This document shows, in pieces, positions 1 to 12,039 of a stretch of 64,000 nt of DNA (positions are counted from its first letter, which is position 1; each line of letters begins with the position of its first letter). The notes under the pieces were generated by a model. It did no database searches. It had not been told where the DNA came from and worked only from the letters and a program-made list of their open reading frames with translations. Origin of the DNA: Rhea pennata (lineage: Eukaryota; Chordata; Aves; Rheiformes; Rheidae). The translations under genes were made by a program, and so were the position numbers. The stretch lies in the NCBI RefSeq assembly GCF_028389875.1, contig NW_026907681.1, positions 1,488,001 to 1,552,000 on the forward strand. Direction: 5' to 3'.

Positions 1-812
1 TACATATTCCTCAGAAAATGTGACATAGCAGTGAGAAGTTGGTATAGGCACCTTGTGCTGCATTCTCTGAATTGCCTTCTTGTGTTTTTTGTGAATGGAC
101 ATGGTTAAGAATCAGCTGCTTTGGGACTTGTTTCTCCACTCTGAATCCTATTGAAATGATGGCTAGGGTTGAAATAGGCAAGAAGATTGCCTGGTGCCTT
201 CCATCACCTGGGTACAACCAGCTTTTAATCTCTTGTGATTTGCTCCTCAGATACTAAATCTTGTTGTTCCTTATGCACAAAAGAGTGATGTGTGCTCAGG
301 CAGTGGGGTTAGGCTACAGGCTAAAAGGGCACTGCTTAGCTTCCTGTGCCTGTCCGTGTGACTCAGGTGTGGGTTCCTATTTGCCTGTATTTCCTTGACC
401 TCTCATGCCCTTGTATAGAGTCTCCTGGGTCCTGTAGTCCAATCACCTGTAATAGGCAGAAGTGTCCAAGAACTGATTTTATAAATTGACTGAAGCTCCC
501 TTGTGAGAGATTTCCTTGACTGAGAGCCACATGCAGAATTTCCTTTTCAAATCCAAGTGGCATTTGCTGATGGTGTCTTTATGGGTGTTTGTCCTTGTGG
601 CAGCATTGCCTCTGAGTGTAACTGGCTTTCTGTCGCTAGAGCAGCTTTGATTGTACGTAACAATCCTACATCCTCTGTCTTCGTTTGGCTATGTCACATT
701 GAATCCTCCTAGTGCGCTTTTGAATGACTGCCACTTCATTTCAGGAGCATCTTCATAGGCTGCCTTTGTAGCTTTTTGTTGGAATCTCAGTTCCTTTCTT
801 TCTGTTCTTTCT
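1..812. other. no gene recognised
   Basis: I see no supported gene, exon or repeat here. The open frames on both strands are short, overlap each other and show no family resemblance. The stretch is moderately AT-rich and ends in a pyrimidine-rich run. Confidence 0.5.
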
Positions 813-815
813 TAA

Positions 816-850
816 TCTCTCTCTCTCTCTCTCTCTTTTTTTTTTTTTTT
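816..850. repeat. TC dinucleotide repeat followed by a T run
   Basis: About ten TC units run directly into roughly twenty T. This is a simple sequence repeat and the T run could be the tail of an old retroelement, but no element body is recognisable beside it. Confidence 0.85.
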
Positions 851-1237
851 CAAATGAGAATTCAGAATTGCCCACAGTATTTCATGTGATATGCCTCAAG
901 TGCCAGGAGGAATACTTCCCTATCTGCTGGGAATGGGAAACTGTTCCTTTCTTCACGATTCTAGCTGTGGATCACTACTGTGTAGTTAGCTGGTGCACTC
1001 AGTTGTGTGTGTGGATAAGAACTCGCAGCAACGTCCACATTTCCTGAAGCCTGGTTTAGAGGAGAAATCCTTGTGGTTAATCCTGCGTGCCAGAATGGAG
1101 TTGCTGTTCTGTCCTGCCGGGTGCTGCCTGCAGGTACCACAGCCCTGTTGTTTGTGGCCACATCTGGAGTAGCATGGGCAGTTGTGGGCTGCCCAGTACA
1201 AGAGAGACGGGGAGCTACTGGCGCGAGTGCAGCAGAG

Positions 1238-1673
1238 GTCCTTCTGAGATGCTGAAGGGACTGGAGCATGTCTGATGTGAGGCAAGGCTGAGCAAGCTGG
1301 GACTCTTCATCCTGGAGAAGAGAAGGCTGGTGGGGGATCTTATCAATGTGTGCAAGTAGCTGAAGGGAGGTGGTAGAGAGGATGGGGCCAGGCTCTCTTT
1401 AGTGGTGCCCAGGGGTATGATAAGAGGCAACGGGCACAAACGGCAGCACAGAAGTTCCATCTGAACATGAGGAGAAACTTCTTTCCGATGTGGGTTAGTG
1501 AGCACTGGAACAGGTTTCCCAGAGAGGTTGTGGAGTCCCCTTGGAGATATTCAAAGCCATGCGGACAGGTTCCTGGGCAACACGTGCTCTAGGTGACGCT
1601 GCTTGAGCAGGGAGGTGGGACTAGATGATCTCCAGAGGTCCCTTCCATGCTCAACCATGATGTGATTTGGTGA
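1238..1673 (+). mobile_element. CR1 LINE 3' fragment
   Basis: The segment follows the conserved CR1 3' end on the plus strand: a block reading like 'ctggagaagagaaggctg', then the 'gggatcttatcaatgtgtgc' block, the 'aggcaacgggcacaaac' block, the 'catgaggagaaacttcttt' block, and finally 'gatctccagaggtcccttcc'. CR1 is the dominant avian LINE and most copies are 5'-truncated, as here. The open frames on it are repeat-derived. It is non-functional because only the untranslated 3' part remains. Confidence 0.9.
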
Positions 1674-1679
1674 GCTTTA

Positions 1680-3320
1680 GGATAAAGAGCAAAGATAGAT
1701 TCGTACACGTCAGCATTCTCTCTGGATGTCTTGCGTCCTTTTCTTGGACGTGTCCTGGGCCATGGATCAACATGTTAACAGAGAGAGACAAGGTAGGCCG
1801 TGAACTAAGTTTCAAAGGACAGGCCTTCCGCTTGTGTACATTATATCCGTGCATCAAGGCCAAAACCAGAATGTATCTCTTTTGAAAACAAGGACAACTA
1901 TGTAGCAGCATTCCAGTGATTCTTACTTGCTTTCTGCCTAATACGACAACTGTATGCTAATCTTCTGTGCATATGGAGAGCCTTCATAAAGTTACTGCGT
2001 ATGCACCAAGCGTGTGTGTGTCAGATTCTCGGCATTTTTATGACTGCTCCTTCATGTTTCTTATCATGAGCTGCATAGGAACTCCCCAGGAGGAAAGAAC
2101 AAGACAGAAACTTAAAAAAATGAAGGAATCACTCACACTCAAGATGGCACTGCAGGGTAGTTCTGTCTTTCCCGTTTTTTCTGTGTTCTGGCCAAAAGCC
2201 TCCTCTGAAACGATGGAAAGGAGCTGTCTGTAAGAAAGTTGTAAATGGCGCTTCCAGGGAGTCTCCAACAGCCTCCTTCCACCATCCTTGGATGTATGGA
2301 ACTTAAATGATAGTTGGTGCTGCCCTCTGGGCTTTCCACATGCCAGGAAGGGCCGGGTCCCATCTGTGCCCATCCAGCTGGCTTCAGGGGGTATGTGGCC
2401 ACTGTTCCCATAGCTCTGCCACTCCATGTGTCCAGAGCCTGGAACTGAAAAGGTGCAGGACTGCAGTCCATTTTTCTGCACTGGAGAAAAGTGTGGACAC
2501 CTGGGCAGTTATAGCACAGGGCTGGTCACTTGGAGACTCGGTTTAGTTCAACAGAGTGAAAATCTGAGTGTAGCAATAGGACCGGCAGGTACTGGTGCCT
2601 TCCGCACTGGTCCAGGAGCTGAGACTTTTCCCCAGGGCTAAGGAGCAGAAAGAACATTTAAGATGGACAGGGAAATACAGGAGGTTTCATTCAGGTCAGA
2701 TGTCGCAGGATCGGCTTCTGGGGCCATTTCTATGGTTGCTGTGATGCGACTCCGGTCCCTTGTGCTCAGGGGAGTTACAGAGCCCCGTGTGCAGCTTTTC
2801 AGCCTGGGGCTGAGTCCCATAGGGCTGAAACCTTGGGCTGAGCAGGTATCGATTCCCAGTGGAAAGGCATCTCAGTTTGGGTGCTCTGAGAGAGCAAAGA
2901 GACTCTCTGGCTAAAAAAGGGAGAGCCAAACATTAGCGGCATCTTGTAGTCTTCAGCCAGCCAGGACTTTTAAGGTCCCAGATTGAAGTCTTGGTTCGAG
3001 TGCCCAGCAAAGGGAAAAATAGAGTGCATTGTAGGCTGAGGAGCAATCAGAAGAAATATCCCTGAAAAGCACAGAAGCCATCAAGCAGATTATAGTCACT
3101 CGCAGGTCATCCGGCCTTACTCTTTTCTCTTTCAAACCAAACTCAGGCTTCACCCCAGAGCCACTGAAGCCAATGGAAAGAGTCATTTTCGTAGGGTTTT
3201 TTTTTTTCCTCCTTTGATGTGCTTGAGCATTTGTTCTAATGCTTTAATGAACAAGTTAAACTTGCAAATACATGTTCTATCACTAAAAAATCAGTCCTAG
3301 CCACACTATCTGAGACAGAA
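1680..3320. other. no gene recognised
   Basis: Frames of 60 to 147 codons exist on both strands but overlap heavily, and none has a recognisable domain or splice-flanked exon structure. I see no repeat family except low-complexity T runs near 3200. It may be intergenic DNA or introns of an unrecognised gene. Confidence 0.45.
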
Positions 3321-3324
3321 TAAA

Positions 3325-3924
3325 TCAGAAGTTTCGTGAAGCTCTCGCCCTGGAGCGAGTCCAGGTACATCCGGCTCTAGCCACTTGGCAACGGGCAGAA
3401 ATGCCTTTCTTGTCTGGTTGTTTCAAACTGTTAGCAGAACCTGGGTACTCCACTATTAAGAACATTTCTTCCTCATTTTTTGGAGGATCGGAAGTCTCAG
3501 CATATGAACTACTGGTATATTTGGGGTAATTGGGCATTTGAGTGTCCTGTGGGATTTGGAGACTCGAATAAGGTAAGAGGGCACAGGAGAGACCACATCT
3601 GGACATGGAGTCCAGTTTAGAGTCCCAAGCTTCAGACTGATGGGGCACACCGGTGTGAGCCCAGGGGAAGCCTGGGCTTCCCCCTGTTTCCTGAGGACCT
3701 CTAGCTGCAGGGGAGGCCTCTGGCTTTGTTCCTGTGCTTGCTGATGGGGCAAGGGACATGCTGTCCCCTGCATCCTGAAAGCCATTGGCCAAAGGAGATG
3801 CCACTGGCTCGGCTCCTCCGGGCATTGCTGGGTCGAGAGGCGTGCTCTCTGTGTCGCTGGCTGCCTCCGTGGCAACATCTCTGGCCTTGATGTCAGGCGA
3901 ACGGGGCACCTTCTGGTGGCACAT
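3325..3924 (-). CDS. unidentified open frame, possible exon
   Basis: A 199-codon frame starts at a real ATG and is rich in Ser, Pro, Ala and Glu, so it would encode a mostly disordered polypeptide. Upstream the same frame continues through one TGA into an acidic stretch (EEPLQVEELEENPPRA), which suggests either a decayed larger exon or an acceptor in between: a candidate acceptor 'tcttcacag' lies nine bases before the ATG codon context. A candidate donor follows the residues FLIVEYP. The C-terminal part is Arg-rich and may be read-through into an intron. No family is recognised. It lies downstream of the MROH-like gene on the same strand. It may be a chance frame. Confidence 0.25.
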   Translation of the reverse strand: MCHQKVPRSPDIKARDVATEAASDTESTPLDPAMPGGAEPVASPLANGFQDAGDSMSLAPSASTGTKPEASPAARGPQETGGSPGFPWAHTGVPHQSEAWDSKLDSMSRCGLSCALLPYSSLQIPQDTQMPNYPKYTSSSYAETSDPPKNEEEMFLIVEYPGSANSLKQPDKKGISARCQVARAGCTWTRSRARASRNF

Positions 3925-4024
3925 CTCTGTCTGTGAAGAGTCTCCTGAGGCTACGTCTGACCCAGGTCATGCACGAGGAGGGTTTTCCTCCAGCTCCTCC
4001 ACCTGTAAAGGCTCTTCCTGATCA

Positions 4025-5320
4025 GTCCAATCTGCTTGCTCATCCTGCAGCGCTCCCAGGCCTCTCTTCCCTCTTCTCACCTCCCGTCCCTGCTTGGGCA
4101 GCAAGGAGGATCCTAGAGCAGTGTGAGGTCAACCGGAGGTGTGTTGGCATCCAGCCATGCCGTTGTCAGAGACAAGCAAGGGGTGGAGCTGCGGGGCTGG
4201 TCCCTGCTCTTTGCCCTACTTCATTCCAGTGATATCTGTCTATTGAGAATAAAGCAGAGTGAAGGGCTAGCTTGCTGCTGTTGGGGCAGGGTTTGGGGGC
4301 AGCTTTGGGGGTGTTTAAGGCTCTGGGATAGGCTTCAGGGAGTCTCTGGAGTTGGTGAGGGTGCTGGAGCAAAGTTTGGAGGCATTTAGGGTCTAAAGGG
4401 CATGTTCAGGCCCTCAGCAGGCCCTGCTGAGAAGGAGGAGGAGGTCCATACCCAAGGGGTGCTGCATACATCTGGATGCTGATGCTGCACATGGTTCTGG
4501 GCATGCAAGGAAGAGCCCTGGGGGAACGGAAGAGGAGGAGGCACGGAGCAACTTGTGGGGGACACCAGAAGAGGCATTGTGGAAGCATTGACCTTGTCAA
4601 GACCCTCATCCCAGAAGAGCTGTGGGGGACACCCACAGCCCAGAGGAGTGGCAAAATCAGGCTGATGTCGTGCTGCGGGAGACATCCAGAGCCGCGTGCA
4701 GCACATGGGTGTCTGGGGAGATGCTGGAGGTGACGTGGGACTCGTGCAGGATTGCAGAGCCTGTGGCTCAGGGGCAGCTGTACAGAGGGAGCAGGGCTTG
4801 GGGAGGCTCTGTGAGGGTTTGTACATCTGTCCTCGGGGTACGGAGGAGCACCAAAGGGCTACTCAGAGGGGCCTGAGCTGCACAGAAGTGTGCACAGAAG
4901 GGCCAGGGGTGTACAGAAAGGCACATGGAGGCTACTGGGGTTTTCCAAAAGCTGCATGGAGGGGCATAGGACATGCAGAAAGGCGCACAGAGAGCCCTGG
5001 GGTGCACTCAAGGACCCACAGAAGGCCCTGAGGTGCACTGAAAGGTACATGGATGAGTCCTAATGGGGCTGCAGGGCAGATCACGTACACCCTCAGATGC
5101 CCAAGAGGTGGCTGTGAGTGCACCAGCTTGCTTCCTTTACCCTTGAATTCACCACAGGGCCTGACAAGGCACACATGCTCCCATGCCCTCTATCACCTCC
5201 TGCTCTCCAGCTGCATCCAACTCCTCTCCATGGCATCCACACTCCTCCTCCCACACTCACCTGCAGCCCCCACCAGTCCCACCTGCCCCAGCTTTCCAAA
5301 TGTACACAAGAAAAAGCCTT
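4025..5320. repeat. intergenic, weak degenerate tandem repeats
   Basis: There is no convincing gene. From about 4760 to 5070 the plus strand repeats variants of 'gcacagaagg' and 'ggggtgcact' at roughly 30-base spacing, giving out-of-frame repeats such as VPFSAPQG on the minus strand. This looks like an old minisatellite. The rest is unassigned. Confidence 0.4.
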
Positions 5321-5322
5321 GT

Positions 5323-5328
5323 TTTAAT
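5323..5328 (-). promoter_or_regulatory. candidate poly(A) signal of the MROH-like gene
   Basis: The minus strand reads ATTAAA, the commonest variant of AATAAA, 180 bases past the stop codon of the MROH-like gene. Position and strand fit, but six-base matches are common by chance. Confidence 0.45.
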
Positions 5329-5507
5329 ATGGGCATGAGCAAATGCAGAAACAGGGCTTCCCAGGCAAGTTGTGGCGTCTTCATGCTTGTGCAAGTCCAA
5401 TGAGACGTGGCCTGGAGCTACCTGCTTTGCTGAATGTGCTCTGCACTGGAGGCAGACCGGCAACTCGGGGATGCTGAATTATGGGAAGCTCATCCCACAC
5501 TGGTTCT

Positions 5508-8500
5508 TCAGCCTTGGTGCCACCACTGCCAGGCTCTCCGCAGGCGAGCGAGCAGGGCTCGGATGGTGAAGCCTGACGGGGATGCTTTCCTGGGCTCTCG
5601 GAGGGCAAAGGTTGTGTACGTTGCCAGGAAGCGGACTGTGGGGCTGCTGTCATGCTCCAAGCGCTGAAGTACTGTGGTGGGAGGAAAGAGTGGTGATCAT
5701 GGCCTGTATCAGCAGAGCCCCCAGGCCCTTCCTGGAGGGAGGGCCAAGGGAAAGCCAGGCACCAGGAAACCTGCCTGTGCTCAGTGATACTCCAAATGTT
5801 CCCCAAATTCCCTTCAGGAAGGTAGGCAAGAGCCCTCCAGCCTTGTGCAGGGCATGGGTGCTCTCTGCCTGGCCAAAAGCATTGGCCCTCAAATGCCCCA
5901 GAAATTCCCTGCATCTCCAGGCACCAACCCCAGCCAGCCCTGCATGCCCTACGTACAGCTGCACATCTCCTCCAGGTTCTCCCCGTGCCAGTCCAGGAGC
6001 CGCCCAGCAAGCCCTAAGCACACACAGCCCATCACAAGGTGAGAGCCAGGCCAGGAGGGAGGGATCTGGGGCTGGGTAGAGGGACGTGGCCTTTGGGGCA
6101 GAGATCTAGTGCTGGGGAGAAGGACCAAGGGGCTGGGGAGAGGGACTTGGGGTCTGGTCAGATGGGCCCAGGCATTATGGAGAAAGACCAAAGGACTGTT
6201 CAGAGGGTCTCAAGTGCTGGGGAGAGGGATCCAGGCATTAAGGAGGGGGTTGTGGGGGCTGGGGAGGGGGATCCAGAGTCTTGGGAGAGGGACCCGGTGG
6301 TGGGGAGAGGGTCACAGACGCTGAGGAGAGGGACATGGGCTCTTGGGAGAGGGCCAGGAGGGCTGGGGAGAAGCACCCAGGTGTTATGGAGAAGGACCTA
6401 GGGACTGGGAAGTGGGTCCCACGTGCTGGGGAGAGGGACCTTGGCATTCAGGGGTGAGGCGTGGGGAGAGGAACCGAGTGTTGGGGAGAGGGTCACGGGC
6501 ATTGAGGAGGGGAACACAGGCTCTTGGAAGAGGGCTGAGGAGAAGGATCTTGGGGCTGGGGAGAGGGTCGTGGGTGCCCGAGGGGGTCTCACCGAGGAAG
6601 TATGCCGCCTGCTCGCGCAGGGGAGTCCGGGGATCCTCCAGGTACCGGCAGCTGCAGCTCACATACTCGCTGGCTACCGGCCCGGCATTCCGCACCTGCA
6701 GGGACCCCCAGTAAAGGTGCTGGCACCGCCGAGCCTGCTCCCCTCTGTGGGACACCTATCCCCTCTCTAGGACAGGCGTTGCCAACACTGGGTCCACCCC
6801 CCCTCCCAGGACAGGTGAGGGCACAACCAAGACAGGGGCTAGCACGGCCGGGACAGCTGTTGGCACTGATGGAAAAGATGTTGGCAGAGAAGGGGCAGTG
6901 GCTGGCACCGCCAGGACAGGGGCTAGGACTGCCAGGAGAGATGCTGACACCTTTGGGGCAGTGGTTGGCACCTCTGGGAAAGGAGCTAGCCCTGCTTCAG
7001 TAGGGGCCGGCACCTCCAGGGAAGATGCTGCTGGCATAGCTGGGACAGGGATTGGCACTGGCTTTGCAAGCAGTCAGATTGCAAATTGTCCCAGGAGAAG
7101 CAACCTCCAGGACAAGGGCTGGCACCTGCAGGACAGCTGCTGGCACTGCTGGGACAGGGGCTGGCTCCCACGAGAGGTGCTGGCAACAGCGGGACAGGGG
7201 CCAGCACCTCCGGGACAGGCATGGCGCTGCTGGGGCTTCCTTACCAGGTACTCGCCAATGTACCAGATCTGTGCTCTCTCGGCCAGCTTCCGGAGCTGCT
7301 TCCAGTGTAGGAGCTTTGCAGCGTCCACGAGAGCTGCCTGGGCCACCTTGGGAGGAGTGGGGAGAGGGGTGATGGCACCACGGCCAGGCCAGGGACACCC
7401 CACAGCCGCCGCCCCGAGTGTCCCCCGGGTGGCCGTACGGCCTGCCACAGTGCCCTGTACCTGTGCCACCCCGGGGTGTGGGTCACTCAGATGCAGGAAG
7501 AGGGGCAGCAGTCCCTGGCGTGCCACCTGCTTCATCTGCTGCCTCTCGCTGCCTGCTGCCCGGCTCAGCAGCTCCCCAAAGAGCCGCATGGCCAGCTCCC
7601 GCACCGCTCTGACCTCCTGTTGGGGCAAACACGGCAACGTCAGCAGGGGCGATGGAGAGTAACCAGAAAGGGCTCCCTACCAGCTCCCTGCCGCCATCCT
7701 CACACTGGAGAAGAGGGACAGAAGGTCATGGGCCAGCTGCACAGCGAAGCGGCTGCTTTGCGATGGGGTGATGTGGTGCAGCACGTTACTCAGCACCACC
7801 AGCGCTTTGGCATCTGTCTCCCCATCATCGTCCTGCAGCTGCTTCACCACGTCCGGGATCAGCTTCTGCATCTTCCTTGCCTGCAGCGAGACATGCAGCA
7901 TTTTCCTCAGACCACTGATGGTGGAAATGCTCTGTACAGAGGCACGGGCGGCAAGCGCTCACTCACTGTGGCGGGTCTCTCAGAGAGGAAGAGGAGGCCG
8001 CGGAGCGCCAGCCAGCGCATGACTCGGCGCTCGTTGCCCAGCTGCTCCTGGCAGAGGCTCAGTGCCACCTCGTCATCTGCCGCGCACAGATCAGGGCACT
8101 GCAGCAGCTGCAACGGCACAGGGCCAGGGTGGCACAGGGACCAGTGGCCACAGCTAGGACCAGGACCCCGGCACGTAGCACGGCATTCCCACTGCCACCT
8201 CCCACTTGGCCCCAGCCCTAGCCCCAGCCCCAGCCCCAGGGGCAGCCCCAGCTCCAGCTGGATCCCCTCATCATTGCCCCCTTGTGCACAACCCCTCCAC
8301 CCCATCCCTGTGCCCTCAGCGCCATCCCCATGTCCCCATCCCCTCAGCCTGGCTCCATCTGCAGCCCTCTGGCCTTTCTTCAGAGCACATGGAGTGCTGA
8401 GGGCCAGCACAGAGGGTGCGTGAGACACAGGGGACAGCTGGGGACTAACAGAGGCACCAGCAGAGTCCTAGTTCTGCTGTCACCAGCCACCCCTTCCCAC

Positions 8501-10150
8501 TCATGCCAGCACCTCACAGCCTACCTCGATGAAGAAGGCCATAGAAGGGATCTCCTGGCACCTGTCCTTGCCCCTCAGGGCCACGCTCAGGTTCAGGAAG
8601 ACCTCAGCACGCTCCTCCAGGGGGTTGCCCTGCATCTGCCTGGCAATGGGCAGGAGAGTCACCGTGGTGGCCAAGACCGATGGGCAAAGTGCAGTGGGAC
8701 CCCGTGGTGGGACGGGAAGTAAGGACCGGAAGGGGCTTACCTGGCCAGCAAGGTAACCCCCGTGAGGTGAGTCTCAGGCTGGCTGATCATGTCCCAGCCA
8801 CCCCGCTGCTGCATGGCAGTGACCTGCTCCCTATAGCCACTGCAGCACAACAACGCCTGCATGGCTTGCACCACCACCCTGCGCAGGGAGAAGAGCACTG
8901 ATCTGTCATCCCCTTCTCCAGCATGGGCACTGGGGGACAGACCGGGTGGACAGGGTACCTGACAGGCCTGTGAGGCATGAGTTTGCCCTCGCGGCTGAAG
9001 GCAGGGATGTCCTCTTGCGCACAGACGATGGTAAAGGACAGCTGGAAGAAGAGCGCCAGGTAGAGGCGGGGGAAGAGTGCCTTCACCTGCTGCTTGCATG
9101 TGTGCTGCAGGAGGATGATGTTCAGTGCCTGGGTTGCCTGCAAAGACACCAATGGCAGCCCTCACTAGTGCCACAGCTGCATGCACGGGGAGGCTTTGCT
9201 CAGCCAGCAAGCCTGTGGGGCAACTCACGGTCAGAGGAAGGATGCAGCTGAGGTCCCTGATGGTGGTGCCCGGTTTGCAGAAGGGCCGCTCCTGCACCAC
9301 ACAGAGCAGCTCCTGCAGCACCTTCTCCGCTGTCAAAGACTGGGAGACCATCACCTCCCACATGGCCACGGCAACACTGTGAGTCCAAGCCAGAAAGGGT
9401 CAGGTCAGCATTGTGGCATCCTGCTGACCCTTGCCAGCGCTGGCCCACCCGGCAGATCTGTGAGGCCTGGAGGGAGCAGAGCAGCAGCCCTGCGGCTGCT
9501 GCACTCAGGCTGGCAACAGGGGAAGTGTACCTGTCACAGGTCGGGGAGCAGCTCAGCAGGCCAGTGACCACCTCGCTGGGGTAGTGGCATGTCAGGCGGA
9601 GAAGGAAGGTCTTCAACATGTCCTGGGCTGCGGCCTTACTGATGCCTGGCAGGTGCTCATAGATATGTGCCACAGTCAGCTGCAACTGGAAGAAAGACGG
9701 GTTGGCACCAGCCTGCTGCCACAGGAAACCCCTTTGCCAGATAAATTGTGCTCTAGAGCCCCGTGCTTGGGGGTCATCACCAGTGGGCTGGAGGCTTACG
9801 TGTTCTGGCTTGGCAGCGCAGTATCCCATCATATCCTCGAGCACGTGTGTTGCCGCTGAGGTGTTGTAGGCACTGCTGTCCTTCATGCCCTCGATGGCCA
9901 TAAGGACCACATCTGCCTGCTCAGCCTCCTCACAGGCCTCCATGGGGCAGCTCGGGGGTCCATCCTCCTCCTTGACCCCAGTTCTCATGGAGACGTCAGG
10001 GCGTCTCTCCATATCATCAACCCAAGCCTCTTTTGGGTGTCTGGGGGGTCTGGCCTCCTCCTTGACCCAGGCCTCCATGGGGTGGCTGGGGGGATGGTCC
10101 TCATCCTCACCCCACACTGCCGCAGGGCGGCTGGGGTGTCTCCCTGCCAT
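5508..10150 (-). CDS. maestro HEAT-like repeat (MROH) family protein, 13 exons
   Basis: Exons, 5' to 3': 10150-9800, 9685-9531, 9376-9229, 9137-8959, 8878-8741, 8639-8525, 8107-7967, 7880-7704, 7616-7461, 7346-7245, 6695-6593, 6013-5957, 5671-5508. All internal boundaries have AG acceptors and GT donors and all phases agree, giving about 661 residues ending in TGA. The C-terminal half is typical of avian MROH proteins: [50 protein letters not shown], then [10 protein letters not shown] and LEHDSSP. These helices form HEAT repeats, which act as protein-binding scaffolds; the partner is unknown. Residues 20-75 hold four copies of an acidic 15-residue repeat. The ATG at 10150 is the first after an in-frame TGA, but an upstream coding exon cannot be excluded. 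The exact family member is not determinable, so no symbol is given. Confidence 0.85.
6030..6592 (+). repeat. GGGGAGAGGGA-type minisatellite filling MROH intron 11
   Basis: Variants of 'ctggggagagggac' recur about every 27-30 bases through almost the whole intron between the 11th and 12th exons of the MROH-like gene. The many overlapping open frames here on both strands are products of the repeat. G-rich runs on the plus strand could form quadruplexes (inference). Confidence 0.85.
6720..7235 (+). repeat. GC-rich minisatellite filling MROH intron 10
   Basis: Units such as 'ctggcaccgccaggacaggg' recur with about 29-base spacing across the intron between the 10th and 11th exons. It differs from the intron 11 array, so two independent expansions sit in adjacent introns. 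Confidence 0.8.
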
Positions 10151-10649
10151 GCCAGCTCTGGGGCTCAGGCGGGACACGAAGGAGCAGTGGTGAAAGGGGG
10201 TCCTTCACAGGACCGTGGGCTGGCTGAGGGAGCTCCCTGGGAGATCCTAGCCGTCCCCCTCCCCTCACACTGAGGCGATGCTGTGGGGCATTACGTGACA
10301 CCACGAGGGACCATTGGAGTCACAGTGGGGGGGACAGTGGAGGTCACAAAGGGCCCTGACATCACCCCGGTCGGTCTCTGCCGCAGCTCACTGCAGTGAG
10401 GCCTCCGTGGGGCTGGCTAGGAGGTGAGGGGGGCTGCTCATTAGCTAATTACACAAAGGTGACCCATGAAGGGCCACCTCTGAGCCAGGGATTCCCCGTG
10501 TAGGTCTGAAATAGGGAAGCTGGTGGGGAGTCTCCATGCCCAGGGGCAGCCAGGGGCTGGGGCTCCTGAGGCAGCTGAGGCAGCGGCAGCCATGGGGCAA
10601 ATCGGGCTGGTAGGGGCTGTGGGCAGGGGGCAGGCAGTTTTGGGGGGGG
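10151..10649. other. upstream flank of the MROH-like gene
   Basis: This would hold the 5' untranslated region and promoter of the minus-strand MROH-like gene. It is G-rich on the plus strand, with no TATA box I trust and no CpG island. No other feature is recognised. Confidence 0.35.
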
Positions 10650-10845
10650 TTAGCCAGGAGAAGAGAAGGCTGAGAGGGGATCTTATTAATCTCCACAAAT
10701 ACCTTAAGGGAGGGTGCGGGGGGGAGTGTCAAGGGGATGGGGCCGAACTCGGATCAGTGCTGCCATGCGACAGGACAAGAGGCAATGGGCAGACTGTCTC
10801 TACCACAATAAAACCTGAACATGAGGAAAAAGCAGTATTTTCAAT
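10650..10845 (+). mobile_element. CR1 LINE fragment
   Basis: The plus strand carries the CR1 blocks 'gagaagagaaggctgagagg', 'gggatcttattaatctcc' and 'gacaagaggcaatgggca', ending near 'cctgaacatgaggaaaaa'. Both ends are truncated and it has no coding capacity. Confidence 0.85.
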
Positions 10846-10849
10846 ATGT

Positions 10850-12035
10850 GACCTGTTACAGACAACCTTCCTCCTCACCTCCCAACCCTGCCATTTCTCT
10901 CATCAGCCACTGGAGACTTACATCACTCCTGTTAAAACCTAGCCTGTTTCCATTCGAATCTGTAGCTGAATGTTGCAGCTCCTACGCACCAATTCCCACC
11001 TGCCCTCCTTAGAGAGTTGGCTGCAGACATAGGAGGGTTTTTCTTAATTGCAAACAAAAATAAAATAAGATACAGCTTAATACACAGTCAAATGCACTCC
11101 TCTACTGTATGTTAAGTCCAAGCTGCCTCCAGTGAGGGCCACTTTCCACAAGAAATTACCTTCCTTGGACTGTTTTTGACTGGTAGGTAGAAATGGATAG
11201 ACAGAAGCACTGCTACGGAGTAGACTAAGGAGACAATCAGACTCCTCAAAAGACAAGGCAAGTTTGAGGCTCCCTGAGGCTCAGAGCAGCAACTGGAGAG
11301 CTGAGCAGTATCTGATGGATAATGAGCAACGGGAGGAGGAAAACGGGAAAGTTACAGAAAGTTTTCCAGATAGTCCAGATAGTCTGATATAAAGGGAACT
11401 TTACACATGACCACTTTGATGAGGACAGGTGCAAATATGTGAAAGATCAGTGAGATTACATCGACAGCATTATAGCCCGAGCAGTGGTAATGCAAGGCAA
11501 GGGGCAGAGCAGTACTTCTTCTCCTGAGATTAATATCATTCCTGAAAATTTCCAGTGTGCTTTCATGGGAAAATGTTGACATTTTATTAAAACTATTCAG
11601 CCATTTCAGCTGAGGAGAAGGTGCTCCTATCTTTTCTTTAAATGTTGAAAACAATTCTTCACCTTTCCAGGCAGAGCTCAGGTGTCTAAGCACAGGCACC
11701 CAGGGGCACTTGGGGAGGCCCCAGTGTGTCGGAGGTAGCTGCTTGGGCCTGGCAGCTCTCATGGAGGACCTGTGGGAGCCCCTCGGAGCTGCAGATGGAG
11801 GCTGGGCAGAGGAGAACAGGGCACCTACAATGGCACCAGCTGTCTGTATTCCTGCGGCTGCAGTCCGCCCCAGTTCTGGAAATCACTTTCCTTTAAAGAA
11901 AAAATAATCGCCCTCAAAAGATCCAGTAGCCTTTCTTTTACACTCATGCCTGCACCATTAAAAAGATATTTGTGAGTCTTGCGCAGAGCTCAGTGGCCCC
12001 CGAACACTCCCTGCCCAGGGCTGTCCATGCCACTC
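10850..12035. other. no gene recognised
   Basis: Short overlapping frames only. No exon, RNA gene or repeat family is recognised in this stretch. Confidence 0.45.
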
Positions 12036-12039
12036 CTCA

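Noticed and set aside
6030-7235. Many long overlapping frames on both strands.
   Set aside because: They are products of the two minisatellites in the introns of the MROH-like gene.
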